Assembly (NCBI GenBank): GCA_016872635.1
Contig: VGZN01000004.1
Location: 1 to 34,749 of the forward strand
DNA: 34,749 nt
DNA from: Planctomycetota bacterium
GTDB lineage: Bacteria; Planctomycetota; Planctomycetia; Pirellulales; Pirellulaceae
Direction: 5' to 3'
Shown here: piece after piece, positions 18,101 through 25,053 of the stretch
Position numbering within the stretch: position 1 is the first letter of the stretch
Layout of the letters: every line of letters begins with the position of its first letter
Notes under the pieces: model-generated
Told to the model about the DNA's origin: nothing
Seen by the model: only the letters and a program-made list of their open reading frames with translations
Databases searched by the model: none
Program-made: the position numbers and the translations under genes

Positions 18101-18685
18101 ATACTGACCCGATTGCGTCAGTTGGCATGCCATCCTCGATTGGTGGATGAAACCTGGAGTGAGTCCTCGGCAAAATTGGATCAACTCAAAGAGACGCTAC
18201 TGCAACTCCGAGAGGAGGGTCATCGCGTTTTGGTTTTCAGCCAATTTGTCCAGCACTTGCAATTGATTCGAGCCATGCTCGATCAGGAGGGGATCACCTA
18301 CCAGTACCTCGATGGCTCAACCCCTGCGAAAGCAAGGCAGAGCGAAGTGGATCGTTTCCAGAACGGAGATGCCGATGTGTTTTTGATTTCGCTCAAGGCA
18401 GGAGGGACCGGATTGAACTTGACCGCAGCCGACTATGTCATTCACATGGATCCATGGTGGAATCCGGCCGTGGAGGATCAAGCCACCGATCGTGCGCACC
18501 GCATTGGGCAGACCAAGCCGGTCATGGTCTACCGCATCATCGCGCAGAATACGATCGAGGAAGAGATTCTCAAGCTTCATGAAACCAAACGGGATTTGAT
18601 CGCAGGGGTGCTGGATGGAGCCGAAAGTGCGGCCAAACTAACCACAGCGGACTTGATCGCGATCATCCGAGGTGAGCATTCTTAG
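15152..18685 (+). CDS. SWIM zinc-finger SNF2-family DNA translocase/helicase
   Basis: The 1177-aa protein has an N-terminal SWIM finger (CGCSCSISAGRGNCLH, CxCx8CxH type, about residues 153-170). A middle region without clear motifs follows, then the SNF2 ATPase: DDMGLGKTVQT (about 745), a DEAQ box in LVLDEAQAIKN, LTGTPVENHLGELWSLF, and the helicase C motifs SLKAGGTGLNLTAADYVI and QATDRAHRIGQ. Such proteins use ATP to move on or remodel DNA-bound complexes; the exact role is unknown. The start is TTG 15152, because an in-frame stop lies 13 bp upstream and no ATG fits. A 57-bp in-frame duplication holding a KOPS-like cluster lies at residues about 611-639. Confidence 0.88.
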   Translation: MARRKKSPASYSLDALRALLEQNFSLPTFRSAHGGRAFGVSGTTNRASGNLSDHATNGESSDGEVAYTDSDRSTKELVLARSAHTRAEQWQPRFQKMIDRLPSNVSKAGKPHEDSIEILAIHASTVFEAVYRTHSEECLAEEYLVFVSTDWNLGCGCSCSISAGRGNCLHTVALLRRVHEDLASPGSQIAQAVSQGRFSDQGFQMVDYIPDSGLAQLGSLDRLIALPKWTEHAESIRVDRIPHRRTRVVWHIERHWGIGITPYIQVANKKGNGWNRSKEIEIAELWSSGIELTESDKRVRKWMEHELAGKDLPVIDILEALVGQPNVFLSHQHEEVDVSRSDGRIVLHEIPKARKLRLCFREETQWPATNVCFLNDGIVMVSEIARKIAVARFDAKQTEMLYDLRRIADIPAKHRDVIFQKMEALQTFLNVELPSREELAIAELVAHPVMLLKSFRNGVLEYGLRVRDGKGRLHRPGQGVLFQIDRSGDAPTQWVRSAAKEIQLCQHWRDRLGIEVANWDGAIEDFFEAMTLVNSLQTPTNCAEPSEGEAAHNHIEVLWDPRSESKPQLAGTIGIANLRVSIERKRDWFQLAGECLLGESSIGLQQLLDAIDDSESVRVGAAAGQGRGGSDGSEFVRVGDLGWAKISTELRRNLKQLRESVHSERKALKFDHSAAIEMRALQQRLPIQTHKSWEECLDRVASAQAMEPTLPGGFAASLRDYQFEGYRWMRRLCEWGVGGVLADDMGLGKTVQTLGVLLDRAGEGPSLVIAPTSVGFNWMRETERFAPGIQAFLYRETDRDDFLRGLGPNQLVVASYGLALRDIEKLKQVDWNILVLDEAQAIKNGRSKTSKAIADLGSKWKVALTGTPVENHLGELWSLFHTVAPGVFGSWDQFRIRFASPIERDNDPERRDALRKRLMPFVLRRTKKEVLRDLPLRTDMNLMVELSPAERKRYDAVRATAIIEAETIAKSSEDQEQRFRILAILTRLRQLACHPRLVDETWSESSAKLDQLKETLLQLREEGHRVLVFSQFVQHLQLIRAMLDQEGITYQYLDGSTPAKARQSEVDRFQNGDADVFLISLKAGGTGLNLTAADYVIHMDPWWNPAVEDQATDRAHRIGQTKPVMVYRIIAQNTIEEEILKLHETKRDLIAGVLDGAESAAKLTTADLIAIIRGEHS
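16984..17067 (+). repeat. 57-bp in-frame duplication around a KOPS-like cluster
   Basis: CGATGATAGCGAGTCTGT (16984 on) and CGATGGAAGCGAGTTTGT (17041 on) begin 27-nt segments that match at 22 positions, exactly 57 nt apart. The proteins read SESVRVG and SEFVRVG. The KOPS-like cluster sits between the two copies, as in an insertion with duplicated flank. Confidence 0.7.
17021..17038 (+). repeat. KOPS-like G-rich cluster 5 (intragenic)
   Basis: GGGCAGGGCAGGGGGGGG with right flank AGCGAT is read as AGQGRGG in the SNF2 protein. Both cores are on +. Confidence 0.85.
17429..17443 (+). repeat. KOPS-type octamer in SNF2 motif region
   Basis: AGGGCAGGGGAGGGG encodes RAGEG between the Walker A helix and motif Ia. 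This loop exists in SNF2 homologues anyway, so the site may be a native codon run tuned to the motif rather than an insertion. Confidence 0.5.
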
Positions 18686-18781
18686 TGCAGGCGTCTTTAT
18701 CGCAACGCTTTCTATACGGGTAAGGATTCGCGGGCGTTGCGGAAACGGAGCGCGTTGAAGCGCAATGCAGTGATGCGAAGA

Positions 18782-18804
18782 GCAGGGCACTGCAGGGCAG
18801 GGGG
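18782..18804 (+). repeat. KOPS-like G-rich cluster 6
   Basis: GCAGGGCACTGCAGGGCAGGGGG ends exactly next to the stop codon of the - strand hydrolase gene (18805-18807). One full GGGCAGGG core and one partial core are on +. Confidence 0.75.
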
Positions 18805-19530
18805 TTAGCGCACCCAGTTTCCGGATTGCTCGCGGACTATGTTGAACCAGTCGGTTGCTGTGTGAGGAATGTTGTGCTGGTGCTGGTATCCGAAGCGTTG
18901 CATGATCCCCTCGTCGTGGTAGGCGAGAACGCCCAGCAGGATTAAGAGGGCGTAGGTCATGAGGTTAGGAATGCGATTCTCGCCCCAGAATTTGAGGGCG
19001 GTGCCAAAGCTATGCTTGAACACATACCGACCTCTTCGAAATTCGACCGACCAAATCTCGTCGAGCAGGATGTGCGACATGAAGCCGATGAAAACGGCTA
19101 CGGTTTTAAAAAGTCGAAGGTTGATGTTTTCAGAGGAAGAAACCAGAAAGACAAATAGAGCGGCGATGAAAGCAGCCGGCAAGCTGTGCCACATTCCGCG
19201 GTGGACTGTATATCGTCGGAATAATTCTGCGATGCCAAACCGGAGGAAGAAGTAGATCCCGCCGGTGATTAGAAGCATCATTTCGTGCGAAAGCCCAACC
19301 CGTTCAAGTCGGCTGACCATGAGCATAGGGACGAAGGCAGCCGCGAATGCAACGGCTTCGCGAAGCGGAATCCCCGAATCGCTATCGAGATCGGGGAGCA
19401 TTCCGCTGACCGCGCAGAGTCCACCAGCGATCACGCAGCTTTCCCAAGGCATCCCCGATTGGTATCCCCCTAAGCCGAACAGTGTGCCGGCGATGGTGCT
19501 GACCGTAATATGCGTTTTGAAGTCGGCCAT
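18805..19530 (-). CDS. YdjM/DUF457-like membrane-bound metal-dependent hydrolase
   Basis: Starting at ATG 19530 (MADFKTHI), the protein is 241 aa. The N-terminal MADFKTHITVSTIAG and the later GMLPDLDSDSGIP, HRGMWHSLPA and HILLDEIW give the spaced His/Asp pattern of the LexA-regulated YdjM/DUF457 inner-membrane hydrolase-like family. Four to five membrane segments are visible. The reaction is unknown. The ORF-track start 19659 is unlikely: the added residues have no signal-peptide or domain character and run through two KOPS-like clusters. The start codon is preceded directly by CCCCCCTACCCT, so there is no Shine-Dalgarno. KOPS-like elements abut both ends of the gene. Confidence 0.8.
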   Translation of the reverse strand: MADFKTHITVSTIAGTLFGLGGYQSGMPWESCVIAGGLCAVSGMLPDLDSDSGIPLREAVAFAAAFVPMLMVSRLERVGLSHEMMLLITGGIYFFLRFGIAELFRRYTVHRGMWHSLPAAFIAALFVFLVSSSENINLRLFKTVAVFIGFMSHILLDEIWSVEFRRGRYVFKHSFGTALKFWGENRIPNLMTYALLILLGVLAYHDEGIMQRFGYQHQHNIPHTATDWFNIVREQSGNWVR

Positions 19531-19542
19531 AGGGTAGGGGGG
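19531..19542 (+). repeat. KOPS-like G-rich cluster 7
   Basis: AGGGTAGGGGGG directly abuts the start codon of the YdjM-like gene on the opposite strand. The GGGTAGGG core is on +. Confidence 0.7.
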
Positions 19543-19554
19543 CTTCAAGGAATT

Positions 19555-19566
19555 AGGGCAGGGGGG
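19555..19566 (+). repeat. KOPS-like G-rich cluster 8
   Basis: AGGGCAGGGGGG lies 12 bp after cluster 7 and is the last + oriented copy before the putative dif site. Confidence 0.75.
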
Positions 19567-19804
19567 ACCGTGAGCGGCGATGCGCTGGCGGCCGGTTCCA
19601 CTGCGTTTGGGATATGTACCTCGGGAAGGGTGATACCAAGAGCGCGGTGGCAGAATCAATATTGGCTCGTGGGACCCGAATGTTCTTTTGTGGAAACTGG
19701 CCTTCGTTCCATCGATGGCATATGGTTATAGTCGGGCCCGGCTGATTGGAAGGATGGTGATTCAACGGCAATCGGCTAGTTCAACTTCGAGAAAGCACAA
19801 TTGC

Positions 19805-20650
19805 ATGCAAACATACGACATCATCATGTTGGTCGTTCTCGCGGCCGCGACAATTTTTGGGGCGATCAAAGGGTTTGCATGGCAAGTTGCATCGTTGGCT
19901 TCGATCGTGGTCAGTTATTTTGTTGCTAGCTATTTCCGAAACGATGTTGCCAAGGTGATCAATGCGCAGCCTCCTTGGAACATGTTTTTGGCGATGTTGC
20001 TGCTGTATTTCGGAACAAGTTTGGCGATTTGGCTAATGTTTCGCATGATCAGCTCGTCGATTGACAAGATCCGGTTGAAGGAATTTGATCGTCAATTGGG
20101 TGCGGGTTTTGGCTTGATCAAAGGTGCAGTGCTTTGCTGTCTAATTACGATGTTTGCGATGACGCTGTTAGGTCGAACTCAGCAGCAAGCGATCGCGAAC
20201 TCACGGAGTGGACATTACATCGGCCAGGTCCTTTCCCAGGCGGGCGGAGTTCTGCCGGCGGAGGTTAAAGAGGTCATCGGTCCGGTCCTCGCGAATGTTG
20301 GCAAGCAACTGGAGCAGAGTCGCGATCCGAACTATGTCCCCCCTGTGAATACGGGATTGCCAGGAGGCGACGATCCTTGGTCCAAAGGGTTGGACGCAGC
20401 GGTGAACGCATGGGGACAAGAAATGACAGGTGGCGGGCAGTCGCCAGCGGGTGAGCGTAACACATCGGGCGGGATCCTCAGCCGCTGGTTGAATCCGAAT
20501 GACACACCAGCGCCAAGCAACCCAACGCCGGCGGCTCCGCTGCCAATAAATCCGACTCCGGGGAAGGCCCCGGGCGGTTTGTACCCGCCTGGTTATCCGG
20601 CGAGTTTCCCGAGCACAGGTGGGAATTTAAGCCCCGGATACAACCCGTAA
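19805..20650 (+). CDS. CvpA-family membrane protein
   Basis: With the start at ATG 19805 (GAGAAAG upstream), the product is 281 aa. The first ~165 residues show the CvpA pattern: MQTYDIIMLVVLAAATIFGAIKG, then LLLYFGTSLAIWLMFRM, then the charged LKEFDRQLGAGFGLIKGAVLC, with four membrane segments. CvpA is linked to colicin V export and envelope homeostasis in proteobacteria; in planctomycetes the role is unknown. The C-terminal ~110 residues are Pro/Gly-rich and probably disordered (e.g. PTPAAPLPINPTPGKAPGG). After the stop is a perfect palindrome GGTTGCGCAACC, then AAGCCC-CCC-GGGCTT. Confidence 0.85.
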   Translation: MQTYDIIMLVVLAAATIFGAIKGFAWQVASLASIVVSYFVASYFRNDVAKVINAQPPWNMFLAMLLLYFGTSLAIWLMFRMISSSIDKIRLKEFDRQLGAGFGLIKGAVLCCLITMFAMTLLGRTQQQAIANSRSGHYIGQVLSQAGGVLPAEVKEVIGPVLANVGKQLEQSRDPNYVPPVNTGLPGGDDPWSKGLDAAVNAWGQEMTGGGQSPAGERNTSGGILSRWLNPNDTPAPSNPTPAAPLPINPTPGKAPGGLYPPGYPASFPSTGGNLSPGYNP

Positions 20651-21065
20651 GGTTGCGCAACCGTCAAAGCTAGCCAAGCCCCCCGGGCTTTGCGAGCAAT
20701 TCAATTTCCCTCTTTCGGCGATGGTCCCTTTTCGGAAAAATCGAAATTTCCAGCGCAGTTTCACTTCGGCGGCGTGCTTAAGTGGGCCGAGTCGGGGCAG
20801 GATCCTAAGAGTCCGATGGGTTGGGGCGGCTGTCGATTAGTGGATGTTTAGCGTGAGCTTGGTGGTCGGTTGCTTCTCGGCAGTTCGACGCTCGTTGTTT
20901 TCCAGTTTTCGGTCGATGCCTTGGGTTGCGTTGGCTCTAGAGTCGGGGCGACAGAGTTGATGGCGTACGGCGATTAGGTAGTCAACCGCGGAACGACAGT
21001 CTTGAATCGGTACCCAAAAGCCGTCTCCCAACAGGGCTTCCAATCACCAGAACTATCCCCAAATA

Positions 21066-21093
21066 ACGTCCGATAATGTTTCTTATGTTCGGT
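21066..21093 (+). other. dif: Putative dif site (XerC/XerD recombination, replication terminus)
   Basis: ACGTCCGATAA-TGTTTC-TTATGTTCGGT has the 11-6-11 layout of dif. Compared from memory with the Firmicutes-type dif sequence (ACTTCCTATAA on the left arm), the left arm matches at 9 of 11. Compared with E. coli dif, the right arm (TTATGTTAAAT) matches at 8 of 11 and the whole site at 18 of 28. The inner ATAA and TTAT that flank the crossover core are intact. The site lies in a gene-free stretch, in the only interval where the KOPS-like clusters switch strand. At dif, XerC and XerD resolve chromosome dimers under control of FtsK. The similarity is seen directly; the function is inferred. Confidence 0.72.
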
Positions 21094-21108
21094 TTTCGGT
21101 TACGAAAT

Positions 21109-21124
21109 CCCTGGGAAGCCAGGG
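21109..21124 (+). terminator. Short hairpin after the dif-like site
   Basis: CCCTGG-GAAG-CCAGGG has a six-base-pair stem, followed by GTTTTGGTTTC. The downstream run is T-rich but broken, so termination is possible rather than clear. Confidence 0.3.
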
Positions 21125-21402
21125 GTTTTGGTTTCTCGGGCTTGGGTTGGTCGCATGTTGCATTCGTGTTCCCTGCCGGTTGGTTGGGTGTGTTGCTTGG
21201 AATGCTTAGGGCAAGTCGCTGTTTCCCATTTTCTGCTCGAGATCGCTGGCAATCTTTACGGCCAAAATTGCGGTTTGGGGCCCGCCGAGCCTTTAGGCGG
21301 GTGCAGGAATCCTTGTGCATCGGTTCCGCTCAAGCCATTCCCGTGCGATGATAGCGACTCGGGTTTTCGGATCTTGCCGCTTGTAATGCCGAGGAAACGT
21401 TT

Positions 21403-22464
21403 TTGCTTCCGTCAAACCTTAACGGCCTCAGCCCAGGCGACCCTAGAGCCGGTGAGCTTCTTGCGGGGGATCTTCCAACTGGGGATCTTCCAACTGGGGG
21501 GCCGCCTGACGGCCGAAATACCACTCGGCCGTTGGGACCCCATTTGCGCCATCGCGCAAGGCGGCTACTTATCATCGTCTTTACCCTTATCGGTATTTGG
21601 GGATGCGGATGGCTGGTCCGTTTCTTTGCTCGCTCCGACGAAGTCGCTCGCTTGGCTTCGATGATCCTGTTCGCTCCCGCGCCCATCGTGGCTATTTGGT
21701 TTGGTTGGCGCACGCGGTTGCGATTCGAAGACTGGCTCGTCGCTTCGCTATCAATTCTTGTTGGGTTTCTCGTCTGGAACAGCGTCATGCTCCAGGGTCT
21801 CAACGATCCTGTGCAGTTTCGGGAGGTCGTCTCCAAGAATGCCGTGCATTGGTTCCTGTTCTTGATAGTTGGTACTGCAACAGCCCGATCGATACAGTGG
21901 GCGTCTCGAATCGGAATATGGTCTATGGTCAGTTGCGATGACGAGCCAGAGACCAAGGCGTTATCGGTGATTCGGCTGATGGGGATAACGGCGACAGTAG
22001 CCGTGTTTGCGGTTTCCTATCGCGCGATCTTTCATGCTTCGCTCGAAGAAGCCAAATCATGGATTTATATGGGAGCACCAAGTGGACCGATGCATTGGTA
22101 CTCGTGGTTTCCACTCCGATCCAAGATCTGGGTTTCGGGAGCCATCGGTGGAGTGTTGATTGGATTTCATTGGTACGCGGTCGTCGTAATCCTTCGGTTG
22201 GGTTCGTACCGCATGCCGGGTCTCGTTCTCTGGAGCATTGCAGTGGCGGGCCTTCGATGGAGTGCGAACCAAATCTACTGGGGCGAGATACCGATCTGGA
22301 TCGATCTACCGATTACGATCGATCTCGACTTCCGACCTTCGCAAATCGCAATCCAAATGCTCGTCGAAGGAACCTTGCAAACCCTGATCACGTGCGTATC
22401 GATTTATGGATTGCGCGGTTGTGGTTTCCGGATCGGGAAAAGGGGCAGGGCCCCCCTGCCCTAG
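21403..22464 (+). CDS. Polytopic membrane protein of unknown function
   Basis: I do not recognise this 353-aa protein. It has a Pro/Gly-rich N-terminal tail of ~45 residues, then about eight hydrophobic segments (e.g. LLIIVFTLIGIWGCGWLVRF at residue ~55). The start is TTG 21403 with GAGGAAA 5-6 nt upstream. The tail contains five pentapeptides: GDPRA, GELLA, GDLPT, GDLPT and GGPPD. The C-terminus GRAPLP and the stop codon come from a palindromic KOPS-like element. It is the first gene right of the dif-like site and converges on accA. Confidence 0.65.
   Translation: MLPSNLNGLSPGDPRAGELLAGDLPTGDLPTGGPPDGRNTTRPLGPHLRHRARRLLIIVFTLIGIWGCGWLVRFFARSDEVARLASMILFAPAPIVAIWFGWRTRLRFEDWLVASLSILVGFLVWNSVMLQGLNDPVQFREVVSKNAVHWFLFLIVGTATARSIQWASRIGIWSMVSCDDEPETKALSVIRLMGITATVAVFAVSYRAIFHASLEEAKSWIYMGAPSGPMHWYSWFPLRSKIWVSGAIGGVLIGFHWYAVVVILRLGSYRMPGLVLWSIAVAGLRWSANQIYWGEIPIWIDLPITIDLDFRPSQIAIQMLVEGTLQTLITCVSIYGLRGCGFRIGKRGRAPLP
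21451..21495 (+). repeat. 15-bp tandem repeat encoding GDLPT
   Basis: GGGGATCTTCCAACT occurs twice in tandem (21466-21480, 21481-21495) after a diverged copy (21451-21465). The in-frame unit gives GELLA-GDLPT-GDLPT at the N-terminus of the membrane protein. Confidence 0.75.
22442..22462. repeat. Palindromic KOPS-like element 9
   Basis: GGGCAGGG-CCC-CCCTGCCC is a perfect 8-bp inverted repeat made of one + and one - KOPS core. It forms the end of the upstream coding sequence and merges into its TAG stop. The C-rich right half plus CTAGCCTT matches cluster 11. It is the only copy with both orientations and lies inside the polarity-switch interval. Confidence 0.75.
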
Positions 22465-22530
22465 CCTTCCCTAGCGGTGCTGCCATGGGGGCAAATTAGG
22501 TGGCATCCAACTGTGCGAGCCGTCGTAACG

Positions 22531-22551
22531 CCACTGGCTCAAGGCCAGTGG
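22531..22551. terminator. Palindromic hairpin between convergent genes
   Basis: CCACTGGC-TCAAG-GCCAGTGG is a perfect 8-bp stem with a 5-nt loop in the 160-bp gap between convergent genes. There is no T-run, so it may be a dispersed palindrome rather than an intrinsic terminator. Confidence 0.4.
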
Positions 22552-22624
22552 AGGCCGGACAATCCTTCTGCGTCAGATACCCCAGCAATGTTGGAAATGC
22601 TCGAACGAAGTCAGTTCTCGGTGG

Positions 22625-23632
22625 TTAGACGCTGAAGGTGTGACCGTGTTGGCTCACGGTGCCATCTTCGAGTTGCTCAAGGTACGAGCCCATTTTCCGG
22701 AACTTGTCGTAGCGGCGTTCGAGGAGTTGTTCTGGATCGGTTTTTACCAATTGCTCGAGGGTTTTTGCAAGATAGTTCTTCAGTCGAGCCGCCATTTGAT
22801 GATGGTCGCGATGCGCGCCGCCGAGGGGTTCCTCGATGACATCATCGACCACACCGAGTTGTGGCAAATGCTCCGAAGTGAATCGCAATACATCTGCAGC
22901 CTTGGGCGCATGCTGATGGCTCTTCCAAAGGATACCGGCGCAGCCCTCAGGGCTAATTACGGAGTAATAAGCGTACTGCAGCATAGCGATGCGATCCCCG
23001 ACGCCGATCCCAAGTGCGCCCCCCGAGCCACCTTCGCCTATGACGATGCAAATGATCGGCGTTTTGAGCTGGCTCATCAGGAACATGCTTTCCGCGATCA
23101 CCTGAGCTTGGCCTCGTTCCTCGGCACCGATCCCTGGATATGCACCTGGAGTATCGATGAAGCAAATAATTGGAATACTGTACTTTTCAGCCAATTTCAT
23201 TTTGGCCATCGCCTTGCGATAGCCTTCGGGATGCGCGCAACCGAAATGGCACGCCGCGCGTTCCTTGAAGGTTCGGCCTTTTTGGTGCCCTACGACCATG
23301 ACTTTTTGACGCCCTAGTTTGGCGAATCCGGTCAAGAGAGCGCGGTCGTCGCCAAAGAACTTATCGCCATGCAATTCGATGAACTCATCGAAGGCTAGGT
23401 TCAAGTAGTCGCGTGTGTAGGGACGGTCCTTGTGGCGGGAAACTTGAACGACTTGCCAAGGGGTAAGTTTCGAATAAATCTCTCGGGTCTTATCCGTCCA
23501 GCAACGTCGAAGTTGACGAGCCAATTCCTGCTGCTCTTCCGAAGGGTTTGCAGCGGCTTCGAGTTCGCCCAATTGCGCTTCGATATCCAACATCGGTTGT
23601 TCGAATTCAAAGCCTGGTGATGCGCTTGGCAT
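22625..23632 (-). CDS. accA: Acetyl-CoA carboxylase carboxyltransferase alpha subunit
   Basis: The 335-aa protein matches AccA over its full length: an N-terminal helical region (about residues 15-75), then HKDRPYTRDYLNLAFDEFIELHGDKFFGDDRA, the CoA/biotin-side motif GHQKGRTFKER, GCAHPEGYRKAMAKMKLAEKY, CFIDTPGAYPGIGAEERGQ, and IGEGGSGGALGIGVGDRIAMLQYAYYSVISPEGCA. With AccD it transfers the carboxyl group from biotin to acetyl-CoA, giving malonyl-CoA for fatty acid synthesis in the cytoplasm. AccD is not in the window. The ATG at 23632 has no clear Shine-Dalgarno. The catalytic features look intact. Confidence 0.96.
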   Translation of the reverse strand: MPSASPGFEFEQPMLDIEAQLGELEAAANPSEEQQELARQLRRCWTDKTREIYSKLTPWQVVQVSRHKDRPYTRDYLNLAFDEFIELHGDKFFGDDRALLTGFAKLGRQKVMVVGHQKGRTFKERAACHFGCAHPEGYRKAMAKMKLAEKYSIPIICFIDTPGAYPGIGAEERGQAQVIAESMFLMSQLKTPIICIVIGEGGSGGALGIGVGDRIAMLQYAYYSVISPEGCAGILWKSHQHAPKAADVLRFTSEHLPQLGVVDDVIEEPLGGAHRDHHQMAARLKNYLAKTLEQLVKTDPEQLLERRYDKFRKMGSYLEQLEDGTVSQHGHTFSV

Positions 23633-23750
23633 GATTTAGAATGGGTGATTGGTAGGTTGAGGATTTGGGAGTATCAAACTTAGCAGTGACTCTTTCTAAA
23701 TACGATCTTAGATCGAGGCATTCGATAAGCGTGGCCATGACGGGTACGGC

Positions 23751-24656
23751 CTAGGTTGGGGCATCGATTCGGCCGCCTCCCTGGAAATCGTCGAAAACAT
23801 TGATATCTGGAATGCGGGGTGGCTTCTTGAAGATCGGGGTGCCGCGGAGCATTTTGAGGACATCCCACATGCTGTCCGGTCGGTCCTCAGGTTTTTTGGC
23901 AAGCATTTTTCGGACGATTGCGTTGAACTCAGGAGTCACGTTTTCATTGCCGACGAGAATCGACGGGACGGATGCTGAAAGGTGTTTGCTCAACAGCTCG
24001 TTGGGTGTGTTTCCGGTGAAGGGAGCGCGGCCGGTGATCAATTCGTAGATCATGCAACCCATGGAGTAGATATCGCTGCGAGGGTCCAAGGTTTGTCCGC
24101 GGATCTGTTCTGGGGACATGTAAGATCGCGTTCCTTCCACTTTGGTTTTACCGGCAAAGAGCTTGCCGAGTCCCGTTTTGACTTTTTTGGCGATCGTAAA
24201 GTCAATCATTTTAACTTCCCAGTTCCTACTCAAAAGGAAGTTATCAGGCTTGATATCGCAATGGACATAGCCCTTGGAGTGCAGGAAATAGAGTGCCTCG
24301 GAGGATTGCTCGGCGATGTTTGGTAACTGATACGCGATGGGTTCGGGCCCTTTTCGCATCGCCATTTTCAAGTTGAGTTCGCTGAATAGTTCCAAAACAA
24401 TGAACGGCGTTTCAGCATCGGTTCGATATTCGATGAGTTTGATGATGTTCTTGTGGCTCATCCCTTTGGCCACTTCGAATTCATGCTTGAGGAACGCGAT
24501 TTCCTCTTTGTTCCCTCGCTGTTCGGGGCGGAGGACTTTTAACGCAAAGCGAGCGTTGTCCTTGTCTCGAATCGCTTCCCAGACTTGGCAGGTACTACCG
24601 AGTCGGATCAGTCGAGCGAGTCTATAGGAACCGAGAAAGTCGCGAACCTTGACCAT
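23751..24656 (-). CDS. Serine/threonine protein kinase with altered HRD and DFG motifs
   Basis: With the start at ATG 24656 (MVKVRDFLGSY), the protein is 301 aa and consists almost only of a PknB-type kinase domain. Visible parts are a Gly loop with few glycines (LIRLGSTCQVWEA), the catalytic Lys in FALKVL (about K40), the catalytic loop VHCDIKPDN (Asp ~134, with Cys in place of the usual Arg), the Mg-binding IDFTIA (DFG replaced by DFT) and the activation segment EGTRSYMSPEQ. The essential K, D, N and D remain, so activity is likely. No transmembrane or sensor domain follows. The ORF-track start 24728 adds residues encoded by a KOPS-like cluster and is less likely. Confidence 0.85.
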   Translation of the reverse strand: MVKVRDFLGSYRLARLIRLGSTCQVWEAIRDKDNARFALKVLRPEQRGNKEEIAFLKHEFEVAKGMSHKNIIKLIEYRTDAETPFIVLELFSELNLKMAMRKGPEPIAYQLPNIAEQSSEALYFLHSKGYVHCDIKPDNFLLSRNWEVKMIDFTIAKKVKTGLGKLFAGKTKVEGTRSYMSPEQIRGQTLDPRSDIYSMGCMIYELITGRAPFTGNTPNELLSKHLSASVPSILVGNENVTPEFNAIVRKMLAKKPEDRPDSMWDVLKMLRGTPIFKKPPRIPDINVFDDFQGGGRIDAPT

Positions 24657-24690
24657 TTTAAAACTACTACTGTGGCAAAAGGAATTATCA

Positions 24691-24708
24691 CCCCCCTGCC
24701 CTGCCCTG
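24691..24708 (-). repeat. KOPS-like G-rich cluster 10
   Basis: CCCCCCTGCCCTGCCCTG on +, hence CAGGGCAGGGCAGGGGGG on -. It is identical to the core of cluster 1 but inverted, and is the first - oriented cluster right of the dif-like site. Confidence 0.85.
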
Positions 24709-24900
24709 CATCGGGGACGCCGAGGCAAGTGAAACGGATGCCGATTGTGCCTCGGTATGCCGTTTCGATTTGAACTGTCGTTTCGCCTCGGAACATCGAG
24801 TCGAACACAGAAAGTTCGGGTCGAACACGGGTTGGTCGTGGTACAAACCCGGGGGATGCATCTTCTGTACTATAGGCAAAACCCGCAAAATCCGAAAGGA

Positions 24901-24928
24901 TTGACCTTTCCAGCGACTCCCCTACATT
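24901..24928 (+). promoter_or_regulatory. Sigma-70-like promoter candidate for tpx
   Basis: TTGACC and TACATT are separated by 16 nt. This would give a leader of about 120 nt before the tpx start. Inferred from pattern only. Confidence 0.35.
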
Positions 24929-25053
24929 CTCTCGCAATGCCACGTGGTTGGGCGAGTTCAGTCCCGGGGCGTAACGCGAAAAAAGCATCGCAACTCGAGC
25001 GTTGAGTGGCGCAAGCCGTATTCAAAACCTTCTATTTCCAAGGAATCTATACC

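Larger units (their letters stand above)
20651..21402. other. 752-bp intergenic region around the putative dif site
   Basis: Right after cvpA are GGTTGCGCAACC (20651-20662) and a hairpin AAGCCC-CCC-GGGCTT (20676-20690), possible transcript ends. The middle holds no convincing gene. The 68-aa TTG-start ORF on - (20837-21043) and the ORFs at 20982-21351 have no recognisable features. The dif-like site lies at 21066-21093 and a short hairpin follows at 21109. The right end holds the Shine-Dalgarno of the next gene. Confidence 0.6.
24657..25053. other. 397-bp divergent intergenic region (kinase / tpx)
   Basis: No gene is seen. It holds KOPS-like cluster 10, 34 bp before the kinase start, and a sigma-70-like promoter candidate for tpx. 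The longer ORF-track starts on either side cover parts of it. Confidence 0.55.

Noticed and set aside
18701-18741. CGCAACGC...GCGTTGCG inverted repeat after the SNF2 gene
   Set aside because: The 25-nt loop and lack of a T-tract make it a weak terminator candidate.
19531-19659. N-terminal extension of the YdjM-like gene
   Set aside because: It translates two KOPS-like clusters and has no signal-peptide or domain features.
20837-21043. 68-aa TTG ORF on - near the dif-like site
   Set aside because: No Shine-Dalgarno, rare start, no recognisable motif; it overlaps other equally weak ORFs.
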